Both the position numbers and the translations under genes were made by a program. The notes beneath the pieces were generated by a model. It was given only the letters and a program-made list of their open reading frames with translations. It ran no database searches and was not told the DNA's origin. Positions 47,890 through 59,440 of a stretch of 64,000 bases of DNA are shown here, piece after piece (positions within the stretch are counted from its first letter, which is position 1; every line of letters starts with the position of its first letter). The stretch covers positions 3,966,755-4,030,754 of the forward strand of contig CM051512.1 of NCBI GenBank assembly GCA_028015205.1, in the 5' to 3' direction. This DNA is from Mytilisepta virgata. Lineage: Eukaryota; Mollusca; Bivalvia; Mytilida; Mytilidae.

Positions 47890-50710
47890 AGAATCTACGG
47901 ATGTCTTCTGGTATGTTCGGCTTCGGCAATTAACAATTCTTTCGCTCTTGTCACCATCTATTTCTATTCCATCATCCGATACAACATGGCCAACATATTT
48001 TACCTTTCTCTTAAAGAATTCACATTTCTTCGATAACAGTTTCAAGTTGGCTTCCCTTATTCTGTTGGAGACTAAGTTGATGTTTTCCAGGTGTTCCTCA
48101 TACGTCTTTCCAAAAATAATCTCACCATCAATAAAAATGCAAGAGACTTTAAGGTTAAGGTCTGAGACGCAGCCTTCCATCGGCCTTTTATACGTAGCAG
48201 GGGAATTGGTGAGTCCCAAAGTCATACGGTTGTATTTGTGGAAGCCAAGAAGCCTTACAGAGAACGCTGTATGCTCCTTATGGTCTTCCTTGATCTCAGC
48301 ATGACTTCATATCAATGACGGAGAAAAATTTACTGCCTTTCAAGCAATCCAGGAGTTTCTCCACTCGTGGTAATGCATAACTGTCTTTTTTGCTGTTAAG
48401 ATTTAACTGACGGTAATCAACACATAGCCTGAGGGTTCCATCCTTCTTCTTAACGAATACAACGTTGGATGCCCATGGGGAATTTAATGGTCTAATTATT
48501 CTGATATCCAAATGCTTACGTATGTGTGACATAACGTCCTCGTACATTGAAGGCTGTATCCTTCTGTATCGTTGTTTGAATGGTTTGTCTTCCAGCAAAC
48601 TGATCCTGTGTTTTATTTTATCTGTATGTCGTACATCATGGTTACCTTTGGAGAATATGTCTGTGTTCCTCTTCTGTTAAGTCGCTTTTGGTGATATCTA
48701 ATTTGTCTAAAATGGATGGTTGTGGGCTGATGTTTTGCTGCGGTGTTGACTGTATGGTGACTGTGTGGTATACAAATAGTCCTTGTTGTCACGTTGGATA
48801 CATTGACACCAATAATCCCGTTGTTCTTGTATCTGTACTGGTGTAGCCAAGGTTCAATGTCAAGGTCCTGATTCTCTAATGTTAATGGTGAAGACTGTAA
48901 TAGAGATGGTGTGTCCTTATATATCATTTCTTTGTCAAGATATGGATCCCTGAATCCTCGTAGTAGTATTGGGTGATATAGTTATCTTTTGTGATTCCAA
49001 ACTTTTAACCAATGCAAAGTCTATTCTGGTTTTTGGTTAGTTCTTTTTCACTCAAGGTGATATATCTAAAGGTGAGATACCATGGTGTCTCCAAGTTTGC
49101 ATTCTGTAAAAATCTCTCCCCATGTTGGTTCTAAAGGTCAAAGAGCATAGAGTCCAGTATATTGGTTCCTCCTAACAGTGGTATCTGTTGGTTGTAATTA
49201 CTATCCGGTGTTATGAGCAAAACATGTGTCTTGTAGTTGTTAACGCCAGGTGTTGCAATTTGGCTTCGATATATCCGGAGTATGGTAACTGTGTTCCTCC
49301 TGCGCACTCTATGTCCAATATTGATTAAATATTCCTTAGTGGTTTTGACTGTGAAAGATGTTTCCTGTAATATCGATTGTCTAAATAATCCCGTTGGTGT
49401 GGTACGGACTAAGTTGTTCTTGATACTGGGACAATGTCCTGTTGACTGTGAGAGATGTTTCCTGTAATATGAATCGCATAAAATTGAAACTGTGGAACCA
49501 GTATCAAGGAACGATGGAACTTCCTTACCTTCCATTAATACCGCTGTTTCTGTCGATTGTCTAAGTAAGTAATCCAGTTGTTGTGGATACTGGGACCATG
49601 TCCTGTCCTTTTGCCTAAGCCCAAAACCGGCCCCTCGTAGTAGGCTTCCTCGAGTTTAAATTCTTTCTAAGGTGGTCAATCGTAACTCGACATCCAATCT
49701 GTAAATGGCCATATTGTCCGCATCTATAACACTGTGCTCATAAATATGTTGCTGCTCAGATGGTAATGGTTGTTGTTGATCATGGGTCTGTTATGGTTGC
49801 TAGCGTGTTTGCGTATTTTGTTATTGTCTCTGTTGCCAGTTTTGTCGTGGTGGGTGAGTTCCCTATATTGAACCTCCATCTGTAATTTCTCACATCTGGA
49901 TTTTGATGGTAGCTGCCTGCCAACTTTCTGTACTAGCTGCTGGACAATTCCTTTAGGCTCCTGTATCTCGGATATCTCTGATGTTGCAGGTGCCTTGGCG
50001 GTCTTGGACTCCGGCTTACTTGTATCCTTTGGTGGCATATGGTCTTTATTTGTCGTAAGGCAACTCTAAGTATGTCAAATTCTTTGATGGTGTCGTACTT
50101 ATGGCCACTTATGTCCTTCAAATCCTGACGAAGTCCTATCTATAGCATCGAGTGATGCATTATTTCTACCTCATGTGTCTCAACCAGTCCAAGTTTGGCA
50201 AGTATCTGTGGTATGGTTCATTTATGCCAAGTCTCATTACAACTCTTCCTGCTTCTCCTCCCAACGACTGTAGTATATTGTTGTAAACCATGTCTGGGTT
50301 GTAGATCTTGTCCTTCAAAGGACAGCGTACATTGTGTCTCCATAGGTTGTACGAGACATCACCCTTTTACTCTGATCCATTTAAGATGAATAACTTAGAT
50401 GGATGTGGATAACTTCCAAAAGGTGGATGGTTTGTTGTCTAAACCAGTAGGTAGCGTCATGGTTTTCTGCTTGGGTTTAACACCTTGGTCTGGTAATGGA
50501 GGCTCGGGTTTAACTTCGAGTTCTCCCTGTGAAGCTAAATATTCCTTCATACACTTCTTTCATCTGGATTGTCTGCATTTTGATGAATATTTAAGGCCTT
50601 CAGTGTCTTAAACAAATTCTCAAATCCTTCAGGTGCTACTATTGGTTTTTGGGTTGTTCAGTGACAATACCCTCTTTGCCTCCTGTTCCCATGGTGATGT
50701 CTAATATTGA
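47890..50710 (-). pseudogene. Degenerate Ty3/Gypsy element: gag, protease, RT
   Basis: On the minus strand, in order: a possible gag start near 50,690; a gag C-terminal region with zinc knuckle CYRC-x4-H-x4-C (49,690-49,731); a protease with FLDTGSTVSIL (49,131-49,535); an RT N-terminal part (48,296-48,598, with [15 protein letters not shown] and [11 protein letters not shown]); and an RT C-terminal part (47,890-48,225). The catalytic box reads FIDGEIIF, so the second catalytic Asp is Gly. It is cut off at 47,890 before RNase H and has several frameshifts. The order is the standard Gypsy one, unlike the 27-33 kb element. Confidence 0.8.
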
Positions 50711-51028
50711 CTGTCAATCATAGAATGAAATAATGTTCAAAAGCCTATGTATAAATATCACAACAAATTAGACTTGTCTCAAAAAAAGTCTGTAAAAGTT
50801 GTCTGAAAAAAAAACCTAAAGTATGTTCTATTTTATCAAATAGAAACTACTTTGATAATAAAAACAAGGATTGTCTTTCCTTGTAAGTATAAGACCTAAT
50901 ATCAAACAAACAGTAAGTTTATGGGTATTAATTCTAAGCTTGATTCATCAGAAATGCAAAGACTGCCAATGCATATGTGTAAAATATCAAAAATGTAAAT
51001 TAATATGTATAAAATATAATTTAATATA

Positions 51029-51157
51029 CAAGTGCAACTACCTCTACATTTCTATAATAAGTGTAAACTTTCAATACATATCAAGTATTGTAACAGTAGA
51101 GCATATGTATTGAAAGTTTACACTTATTATAGAAATGTAAAGGTAGTTGCACTTGTC
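51029..51157. repeat. Long hairpin, ~55-bp arms
   Basis: The left arm (51,029-51,084: acaagtgcaactacctctac...) and right arm (51,104-51,157) are near-perfect reverse complements separated by about 20 bases. The right arm replaces the 3' half of the tRNA-like segment in the adjacent LTR. Confidence 0.85.
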
Positions 51158-51517
51158 CACCGCTCTACCAACTGAGCTAAAGGAGTACTCCACTAGCGCA
51201 GCTAATGGAGGGTGGTTATAAACCTGTTACGGTTCTATAACTTCTATATTTATCAAGGGAAGCCCGTTACACTTCCCCCACCTCAAGAGTCATCGTCCTA
51301 CGATGACGATATCAAACTTCAACCCTTTTGCCAACTAGCCCTTTTTGACAATCGTGGGTTTTTTAGTTGGGCGCCAACGTAACAGTAGAGCATGATTTGT
51401 CTCCCAAAATTACCTACCGCACCAACCGGGGATCGAACCCGGAACCTTTGGTTCAGTAGTCCACCGCTCTACCAACTGAGCTAAAGGACACCGCTCTACC
51501 AACTGAGCTAAAGGAGT
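51089..51517 (-). mobile_element. TRIM (miniature LTR retrotransposon) with tRNA-like LTR
   Basis: On the minus strand: a 5'-truncated upstream LTR (51,517 down to 51,378) ending TCTACTGTTACG; a primer binding site TTGGCGCCCAAC (51,366-51,377); a ~106-bp non-coding interior with a palindrome (gtcatcgtcctacgatgac); a polypurine tract GAGGTGGGGGAAG (51,272-51,284); and a downstream LTR of 183 bp (51,089-51,271) running TGTAACGGGC...CTGTTACA. The LTR ends are inverted TGTAAC/GTTACA. Each LTR contains the 5' part of a tRNA-like sequence with A box TAGCTCAGTTGG. The upstream one is complete through the B box; in the downstream one the 3' half is replaced by the hairpin arm. It has no coding capacity. 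Confidence 0.7.
51414..51517 (-). pseudogene. tRNA-like segment inside TRIM LTR, minus copy
   Basis: Mirror image of 51,518-51,590. It includes an extra ~27-bp tandem duplication of the D-arm region (51,488-51,514). Confidence 0.7.
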
Positions 51518-51630
51518 ACTCCTTTAGCTCAGTTGGTAGAGCGGTGGACTACTGAACCAAAGGTTCCGGGTTCGATCCCCGGTTGGTGCGGTAGGTAATT
51601 TTGGGAGACAAATCATGCTCTACTGTTACA
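51518..51630 (+). repeat. Second TRIM LTR end, head to head, with tRNA-like segment
   Basis: A plus-strand copy of the same LTR end, starting at the palindrome centre AAGGAGT/ACTCCTT (51,517/51,518). The tRNA-like part is 51,518-51,590: A box TAGCTCAGTTGG, a perfect 5-bp T stem (CCGGG/CCCGG) around TTCGATC, but an unpaired acceptor stem and a weak anticodon arm. The LTR ends CTACTGTTACA at 51,630. Confidence 0.75.
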
Positions 51631-51631
51631 T

Positions 51632-51649
51632 TGGCGCCCAACGTGGGGC
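51632..51649 (+). promoter_or_regulatory. Primer binding site, tRNA-Lys1,2 type
   Basis: TGGCGCCCAACGTGGGGC, one base after the LTR end, is the known 18-nt site complementary to the 3' end of tRNA-Lys1,2 used by several retroviruses and retrotransposons. Confidence 0.8.
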
Positions 51650-52580
51650 TGAAGTCTCCAAGAAATCCCAACAACGACAAAAAGAGGGTTATGACACAAG
51701 AGTACGAGGCGCTACCATACAGATAGGAGACCGTGTCCTTGTAAAGACAGTAGCATTTGGCGAAGGAAAACACAAGCTCGCCGACAAATGGGAACAAGAT
51801 CCATATGTAGTACTTGACCAGACCAATGCTGAGATTCCTGTGTTTACAGTTCAGAAGGAAAACGGCGAAGGCAGAAAGAAAAATTTACACAGAAACCTTC
51901 TACTTCCCGTTGGAGACCTTAGAGACACAGTGAGACCGGTACCAAAGCCAAGATTGAGAAAGAAAACCACTCAGACTACACCTGTAAAGACACCAGTTAG
52001 ACCGTCAGTTGATGACAACACACCGGATCGTATGGATTACGATTCTTCTGATGAAGAGCCACTAGAGCTTGTTGTGACGGAGTCAATGGCAAAGGATGGC
52101 AGTGATTTAACCACCACTGTAGATGCATCACAGCTGGAAGACTCCGATACAGAAACAGTTACTGAGGAACCAGATTCTGATGGGGACGCCCTTTCCCACG
52201 ACACTGAAACCACTGCAGATGATGGGACGGAATCTGATGTCAGCGATTCAAGAAGCGCTTCGGTAGACGAAACAGATGAACAGCAGGAGGAACATCTTGA
52301 AACAGAAGATGAACAGCAGGAGGAACATCCTGATGAAGCGTCAGGAGCATCTTCCCCTGAACTAACCAGGCGGTCTACAAGAGACAGGAAACCACCAGCG
52401 TGGATTAGATCTGGTGCATATGATCTATCCAAATCAGTTGGAGAACCAGTTCGTGACAAAGAGTGGTACCAGAAAGTCCAATGTATTACGTCACTGGCAG
52501 AGACACCATTATTCCAGGACATCAAGACAGAAGCAGGAAAGACTATCCTAGATATACTCAGGACATCCTCGGATCAGTAA
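51650..52580 (+). pseudogene. 3' end of a Ty3/Gypsy pol with acidic tail
   Basis: The open frame continues through the primer binding site, so its apparent ATG at 51,615 is not genuine. Homology starts at about 51,650 with the C-terminal integrase domain (KEGYDTRVRG, IGDRVLVK, LADKWEQDPYVVLDQ). A ~130-residue Asp/Glu/Ser/Thr-rich stretch follows, then STRDRKPPAWI and a short end, stop at 52,578-52,580. Protease, RT, RNase H and the integrase core are missing. They were lost when the TRIM LTR and primer site were joined here. The 3' polypurine tract and LTR follow. Confidence 0.8.
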
Positions 52581-52600
52581 TGACGGGACGTCATTATACA

Positions 52601-52613
52601 GCTGGGGGGAGTA
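52601..52613 (+). promoter_or_regulatory. Polypurine tract of the 51.6-kb Gypsy element
   Basis: GCTGGGGGGAGTA immediately precedes TGTGATAGTC, the likely start of the 3' LTR. Confidence 0.6.
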
Positions 52614-54086
52614 TGTGATAGTCTGTACTTTTATGATTTTACTGTAAATAAAAATATTTGTGCTATTTGATGTATTTGAATAGATATCTTTTTGATTGTA
52701 ACTCATTATATTTGTAATATTCAGTGATTGAATATGTTAACTAATTAGGTTAATTAGTTATTTGTTTTATGTACTTATTTGGACAGTTGGACCTGTTGAC
52801 AGACGATTTACTATGCTAGTTCTTGCAATTCTTGTTTTACTGTAATTTCTTGTGATCTCATTACATGGTCTAGTGGACCGCTCGTTTCCCGTATTTCTAT
52901 TGGTTCTTGTTTCGGCGCTTTACTTCCTTTGTGAGAATATATATTTTGCTAGATAGAAAGATGGCTGAAAATTTTGTCTAGTTGTCCTGTGTGAATTTAT
53001 ATTGCAGAATTTCCATTCTGGAGAAAGATATTTCTTATTTGAAGGTCAGTTTCTTCCCTACACATACTAATATTTTGTTAACGGTCCAGATATTAATATT
53101 TTTACCTAGAATGAATGATTCGAGTGAAAGTTGACTCGGAAGTGTAGAATACGAGATGAGCGTTGAATGAGTGTTTAAAACTGATAAATAATAGAATAAA
53201 CTTTCGTATCAGTGAATAAAGTTTGATATTTTTACTGCTAAACATATTTTTCATAACATGCTTAAATACGATGCAGTAAATAGGTATCTTGTATAAATGA
53301 ATGAATGAAAACGAGAAGTCGAGTGTTCCGATATAAAATGATTTAGCCTAACGTTTCGTTTATGTAAATAAACATACACGATCACATATAAAATAATATT
53401 TTTAACGACGAGTACAAATCATTATGTTGTACTGAATGATTATTGACAATTTTTATAATTAGCGTTATTTGTTGTACAGGTACATGTATTTTTGCCAGTG
53501 ATGTAAAGCCACAGTTTATGTAGATTGACTTTATAACCTTACCAGGAGGCCTTTGCACCTCATGCGAGGTAAGCTTGTGTGTTTTGTTTGTATTATTAAT
53601 ATTTTTGCTTACTTGCTACGATTTTGCTTACCGCATAACATTGCATGTAGCCTTACGCTTTTATTGTTGACGTATTTTTCTTGAGTTCTATATTGAAAGA
53701 TTTATGCCGATAAGATTATACTGTATTTTTCCGGCGGAACTTGTAATGTAATTTTACGGGTTGCAAGTATATTGATTTTTAATAATTAATGTTCTTTGAT
53801 TTACATATCGGTGAAAACATACAAAGTCAGGAATATAAGAAATGTAGTTTTATTATCATGAATAGTATATTGAAACGTATTTCACATTATAGTTATAAAT
53901 ATTTGTTTGAGATAGACATGTATTGTGAAATAATGAAATAGAATAGAATTCTTATAACTGTATTATTTTTACAGGGTATTTTTTTCTTCTTGTTATCCAT
54001 TGTTATATATCTCCTGACGTCGAGAAATAAATATAGAACCCTACTAGTAGTGAAGTCGTTATTCATGCCCGGAAAGGACTGCTACA
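52614..54086 (+). repeat. Probable 3' LTR of the 51.6-kb Gypsy element
   Basis: The start TGTGATAG is fixed by the polypurine tract. The end at ...GACTGCTACA is inferred from a TG...CA boundary shortly after an AAATAAATA polyadenylation-like signal (~54,025). No second copy in the window confirms the end. It contains 'gcacctcatgcgaggtaag' (~53,556), a good splice-donor match also found inverted near 47,540. Confidence 0.45.
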
Positions 54087-54364
54087 GTATCAACAAATCT
54101 CAATTAGCTAATAGTATGCTTTAGTATCAGCAAATGTATGGTTCAGTATACTACATTCAATAATAAACAAGCTACTGCATGAATTGTATACACAAATGTC
54201 CCGCAATCTATAAATTAACTGTTGAAATTTAGGTTGGTACACGTGCACCGGAAATTTATGTCTGAAAGGCACTGTATAAATAATGTCATGCCGTTTCCGA
54301 CCCGGAACGGTCAGTTTTCGGAAATCCGTAACTCAAAATAACTGATACGTGGGCGCCATTATGT

Positions 54365-54975
54365 AACCGGTGGTATTTTGGCAACAATTAAACCAGTCCT
54401 CTAGGGTTCTATAATTATTGGAGTTAAAATACCCTGAAAATACAATTACAACAATATTCAGTCTAAAGAGATAACTCTGACTAATCTTGAAGGCAAATTA
54501 TGAATCCAATATAAAATACCATAGAAATATCACTCAAACTTTTAATGCTTCGTTTTTAGATATGGTTCTCTAAATATGCAACTTATGCAAATTCAGATGA
54601 AGAACAGCCATTGATCTTAAAAGAATAAGTATATTAAAAATAATACAAACATTGCGCAAAATGGAGCATATTACACTTGCAATAAGCGCACATATAGCCA
54701 TCAAAATACATAACAGGTATCAATCTGAAGAAACAAATATTAAAATTATAACGAACCATATCCTTTACACAAAATTGCTGCCATTTTCAAAATACTGCCA
54801 TTATTCAATCATTGTTCATATTTACCCAAGGTTGCACTACTAAAACCATTAGAATCTAATTACATGTTAAAATACTCAGGTTATGGATCATATTAACCCA
54901 GTTCTAACTTTTCTGTTACTTAAATGGTTATGTTTATTATTTATTATGAATATCTGTATTTTATCTTTATTTATG
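54365..54975 (+). repeat. Duplicated segment, copy 2 (uninterrupted)
   Basis: Collinear with 45,500-45,865 plus 47,605-47,889. This copy lacks the inserted reverse-transcriptase element and shows the pre-insertion state. Confidence 0.75.
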
Positions 54976-55579
54976 CATCTTAAATTATTTAAAATGTTTT
55001 GAGATTTTAGTTATGGTTTATTTTAATTTTACAACTGTCATTCAGGGATCATTCTCATTGCACACATTCACTGATTCATACCAAATTCACACTAAATTTG
55101 ATTAAAATTGGATTACTAGTATATTGTTAATAGGTAACTAACCATATCTATGAAATTGACAGTTCAAGGATAGGAATACAGGTAGTTGTGAAGATTTTAG
55201 CAAAATCAACTGAAAAAAAAACCAAAATGTCCATCATGTCAGACAAATTTTTCAGTTCTCCCTCTTACTAAGTTAGAACAAACGAAACTAAGAGAAATTT
55301 ACAACCAATAAGGACTTATAAAATTAGACTGCAAAGATGACAATTATAACACCTATCTATAATTAGTAAATAGAAGTACATTAAAACCAGTAGTCACTGG
55401 ACGATGACTTAATTGACAAACTACAGTAGAATCAATATTATCTTTATTGAAACTTTCAATATCAAATCTAGTTTAACATTTAATGACTACAATCAGTTCT
55501 GAAATAAATAATTATTATAATAAATAATTATGGATAATAAACTAATATTAATTATATACCCCTGAAAATTGTTTCTACC

Positions 55580-57300
55580 GCATATCTTTGGTTCAGTATT
55601 CATATCACTGGAGATGGTGATAGTTCTGATATTCTGATACGAATTAATAAATTACCTATTTTAGAATTTTAGAATTGCTTCAGTATGTTTTAGTTACAGT
55701 AGAATTGTAGTTTGCTAGTTTTGACATTCCCTTTCTTTGTCATTGGTCAGTTATGGTCAACTGGTATGCATGGAATTTCTCAAGTTGGAGCGATGACAAG
55801 GAGGACATGAGAACATCCTAGTCATCGTAGATCACTTCACGAGATTTGTCATTGCCATACCAACAGACAGCTAAGACTACGGCCAAAGCTTTTGTTGACA
55901 GCTTCATCCTACATATGGCATTCCAGAAAGAATCCACTGCGACCAGAGAAAAACTTTGTCAGCAAAGTCATCAAGGAACTGTAGTGCTGTGACTGGTATG
56001 AAAAGGTCAAGAACCACTCCCTACCATCTAATGGGAATAGGATGTTCGAGCGATTCAACCGGACACTTCTGAACATGTTTGGAACGTTAGAGCAGCACCA
56101 GAAAGCCAACTGGAATGACAATTTATTTTCTTTAGTACATGCGTACAGTTGTACTCGCCACGAGTCTACATGTGTATCACCCTACTTTCTCATGTTTGGC
56201 AGTCATCCTCGACTTCCGATCGGCTTAGCGTTTAGTTTACCTGAGGGCACCAAGCTGGCAAAGATTGGCACATGTTTACCAACTTGCAGATGAAGTGTCC
56301 GACTGAAGCCAACCAGAAAGAGGACTACGGTCTTCGAGTTATAGGGACAGCCATCCAGAAGCGGGAACGAGAAAAAAGAATTTACTTTAACCTGTTGGCC
56401 GGTTTCATCAGAGATAAGATTACACCACCAGAAGAGAAACCAAAACCAGTATCAAGACCCAGAAGAAGACTGCCAAGTACAGTTGACCATACTTCTTTAG
56501 ATGACACCTTAGACGAATCAGTAGACGAATCAACGGTGGAGTTTGAAGTAGAATACGTATTGGACATACCAGCGTCCAGTAAAGTATCATTTGCTGAGAC
56601 ACCAGCTGTTGACGTTGAGTCAGCACAGGATGAAGTCTCTATTTCATCTTAGAACGTCCAGCTTGAGAACATCCGAGGGTCGGAAGAAGAGACAGAAGGA
56701 AGCGCTTCGGAGGTTGCAGATATTCCTGAGATTGAATTACCGGAAAACACACCTGGTGATACACTTCAGTTCCAGGAGCCAGATGAGGTTTCACCACCAC
56801 CAGTTGATCTCAAGCGATCGGGTAGAGAACGAAAACCACCAGCTTGGATCTAATATAGACAGTATGACATGGCAGCTGTAGGAGTTCCATCTACTGTGCA
56901 GTCTGGTCAGATCGTGACGGTAACACCTAATACCCAGAGTACCTGTGAATGGCAGAGGAAGGCATAGTACATTACCTAACTACGTTAGCTAGTTCACCAT
57001 TGTTTTCTGGGCTACATGCAGAGGGAAGCTCCTCTTTTCATCCTTGATGTAGTGAGCCACAGCAGAATGACGAATTCCACAGCTGTATGTGGTAAGGCTA
57101 CATTTTAAGGTTATTAGTTACGTTATATTTTTGTCGTGTATTTAATATATATATATTTGTTTCAGTATTCATATCACAGCAGATCCTGATATTTTGATAT
57201 GAATCAATAATTACCTACTAGTATTTAGAATTTTAGTTACAGTAGATTTGTAGTCTGCTATTTTTGTTAATTCCTTTTATTTGTCATTGGTCAGTTACTC
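55580..57300 (+). pseudogene. Degenerate Ty3/Gypsy relic with LTR-like flanks
   Basis: Integrase pieces are spread over frames: ENILVIVDHFTRFVIAIPT-like near 55,830; RMFERFNRTLLNMFGTLEQ and SPYFLMFGSHPRLPIGLAF at 56,042-56,250; then a Pro/Glu/Asp-rich tail ending SGRERKPPAWI near 56,850. The tail motif matches that of the 51.6-kb element. A related sequence of ~140 bp flanks it on both sides (55,590-55,745 and 57,160-57,295: ttcagtattcatatcac, tttgtcattggtcagtta), consistent with LTR parts. TGTGGTAAGGCTACA at 57,091 is probably the 3' LTR start. It has many stops. Confidence 0.7.
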
Positions 57301-57645
57301 TTCCGTAGCACCTGGGTGTACCCCCGGTTTTTTGGTGGGGTCCATGTTGTTAATGTGTTTTTAGTTTTTAATTGCTTGTAAGTGCTTGTATTGTTTTGGT
57401 CTTGTCTTCGTTGTTCTCCGGAGTTTGTCAGTTGTTTCGATTCCCCCTTCAAATATCCCTTTGGTATTTCTTGACTTTAGTTATGGTCAGCTGCTTATAG
57501 ATGTAATTTCTATTGTCACTTCCTGGGTATTGATTGTTTGGAGAAGCCATTTTTGTATGTGGTCTGATTTGATCCGACTTAAAGTTTACTATTGTCCTGG
57601 GTTCATCATTTCTGATTTAAAGGTATTTTTCTAACAAATCCCCTA
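57300..57645 (+). mobile_element. 3'-tail relic of a reverse-transcriptase element
   Basis: 'cttccgtagcacctgggtgt' then 'acccccggttttttggtggg' and 'gtccatgttgtt', as in the tails near 7.0 and 59.8 kb. No coding part is attached. Confidence 0.5.
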
Positions 57646-59440
57646 ACAGTTGCATTTTTCAAATTTTGCCAATCATAGAATGAATGATATTTTGGGTATA
57701 AATGATATTTGTGTAATTGGGTGATTGGGTTTGGAATGTCTGTTTGATTGGGATGTATATTTGCATATATAAATATTATAAACGTTCAATAAATCAGTTT
57801 CATATGTATCAGTGACTTTAATCTAATAAATCTACATAAAATTGATTAAATAACTGTTTTCATAAATAGGGATAATCCCAGTAAAAAGTGTGAAAGATGG
57901 ATAACATATTAAACCATAATCAATTATTGAAAGGTTAATTTTGATATACACTGTATCCTAATGCGACAAAATATGCGCAAAAGTCCAAGCAAGCGGAAAA
58001 GAAATAACAAAAATAAGCACCATTTTTAATTGCTGGAATCCCTTACTTTTCGTCCCATGTTAAAATAGACGAATTGTCAATTTTAGTTTTATGAGTGAAT
58101 AAGCGCAAATAGCCTGCGGTTAATCGGGGGTAATGCGGAACTGCTGTGTGTCCACAACATTTTACAGGAAAACGGGCTTATTGGAAAATCGACTAACACT
58201 GCTTACCAGTCAAAACTCTCGACAATAGGTACATCCGAACATGTCCCCAGATTGGTCACCTGTCCCGAAACGACCACTGTATATACAGGTGAAACGAAGA
58301 ATGCTATGAAATACCTCATTCCTGTTTCACAATCTATAATTGCTTATATACATGTATTTGTTTAGCACAACTTATCCTATAGTTAAATAATTGTGCTGCA
58401 CGTTTATTTAATCTTCGCCTAAAAAAAACTAGTCCTCAAGAAAAAAAATTGAAATTAAACTTTTGCTCGTTCGCACTTATTTTTCCCGTAAAAAAATCCA
58501 AAGATATAAAAATCAATTTGATGTGGCCCTTTCAATTAAATAGAACCTTTAAATTTAAAATGGGCATCTCTGTAGAAATTTTGAATAAAATTTTTCACTT
58601 GTGGTATTTTAATGCAAATAATTTAGCAATATGTATGAACATATTTACTGACAAAGAGTTGAATAATATGGTTTATCAGAACCGTAGTTGTTTGTATACA
58701 AATATAGGAAGTTAAAATGTTATTTAGCAAAGGTTTTAACAACAGTCCAGCTCAATTTCTAGCGTTTCGATAGTAGCGTGAAATAGCCAGTTTAAATGTA
58801 CTGCTCTAAAAATGGTCAATTTTGTAAAAAAAAAAAAAAAAATAAATAAAAAATAAATACGGTGTATTCCTTCGCACATGGCTCTGTCCTTATGTGGCTG
58901 TACCCTTTTGGTTATTTTTGGCATTTTTTGCTCTTCAAAGTTTTTGAACAACTGAATCGATGAATTTTGCACATCTTGCACATCAAAATTTATTTTATAG
59001 AATATTTGCACTATATTGCTGTTACAATTAAACTGTGTGCACCGGACAAGAATTCTTAAATTCTTAAAAATAATGATTGTGAGTTTTATAAGTTTTTCTA
59101 GGTTAAAAAAATTGCTCTTTTAATTTTTGGGCGGGGTATATGCTGCTGTCCGTATAACATATTTTGTAAGAGCTCTCACGTTTACATTTCTTAATGAAAT
59201 TCATGCCAAACCTAATATTAGCTCTATCTCTGACAAGTTTAAAAATAAGCACCGATCGTGTGATTTATTTTTTTAGAGTTAATTCCCTTGGAACATTAAA
59301 ATTTGTTTTGAATCTTATATACTGTATATGACACCTTATTTGTTTTCTATGGCATATTATAAAGTACATGAGATATGTTACATAAATTCTTACACAAGAT
59401 ATTCTATAAATTCTATAAGATATCTAAATTGACACCATGC
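57646..59440. other. AT-rich DNA, one dispersed repeat copy
   Basis: A poly-A tract with AAAT repeats lies at 58,828-58,858, and a relative of the 1.4-1.9 kb repeat at about 58,880-59,000. The open frame at 58,449-58,715 has no recognisable motif. Confidence 0.4.

Noticed and set aside
51518..51590. Functional tRNA gene
   Set aside because: A and B boxes and T stem are good, but the acceptor stem does not pair and the anticodon arm is defective; it is embedded in an LTR end.
52037..52525. 162-codon Ser-rich minus-strand frame
   Set aside because: Antisense shadow of the acidic tail of the Gypsy pol relic.
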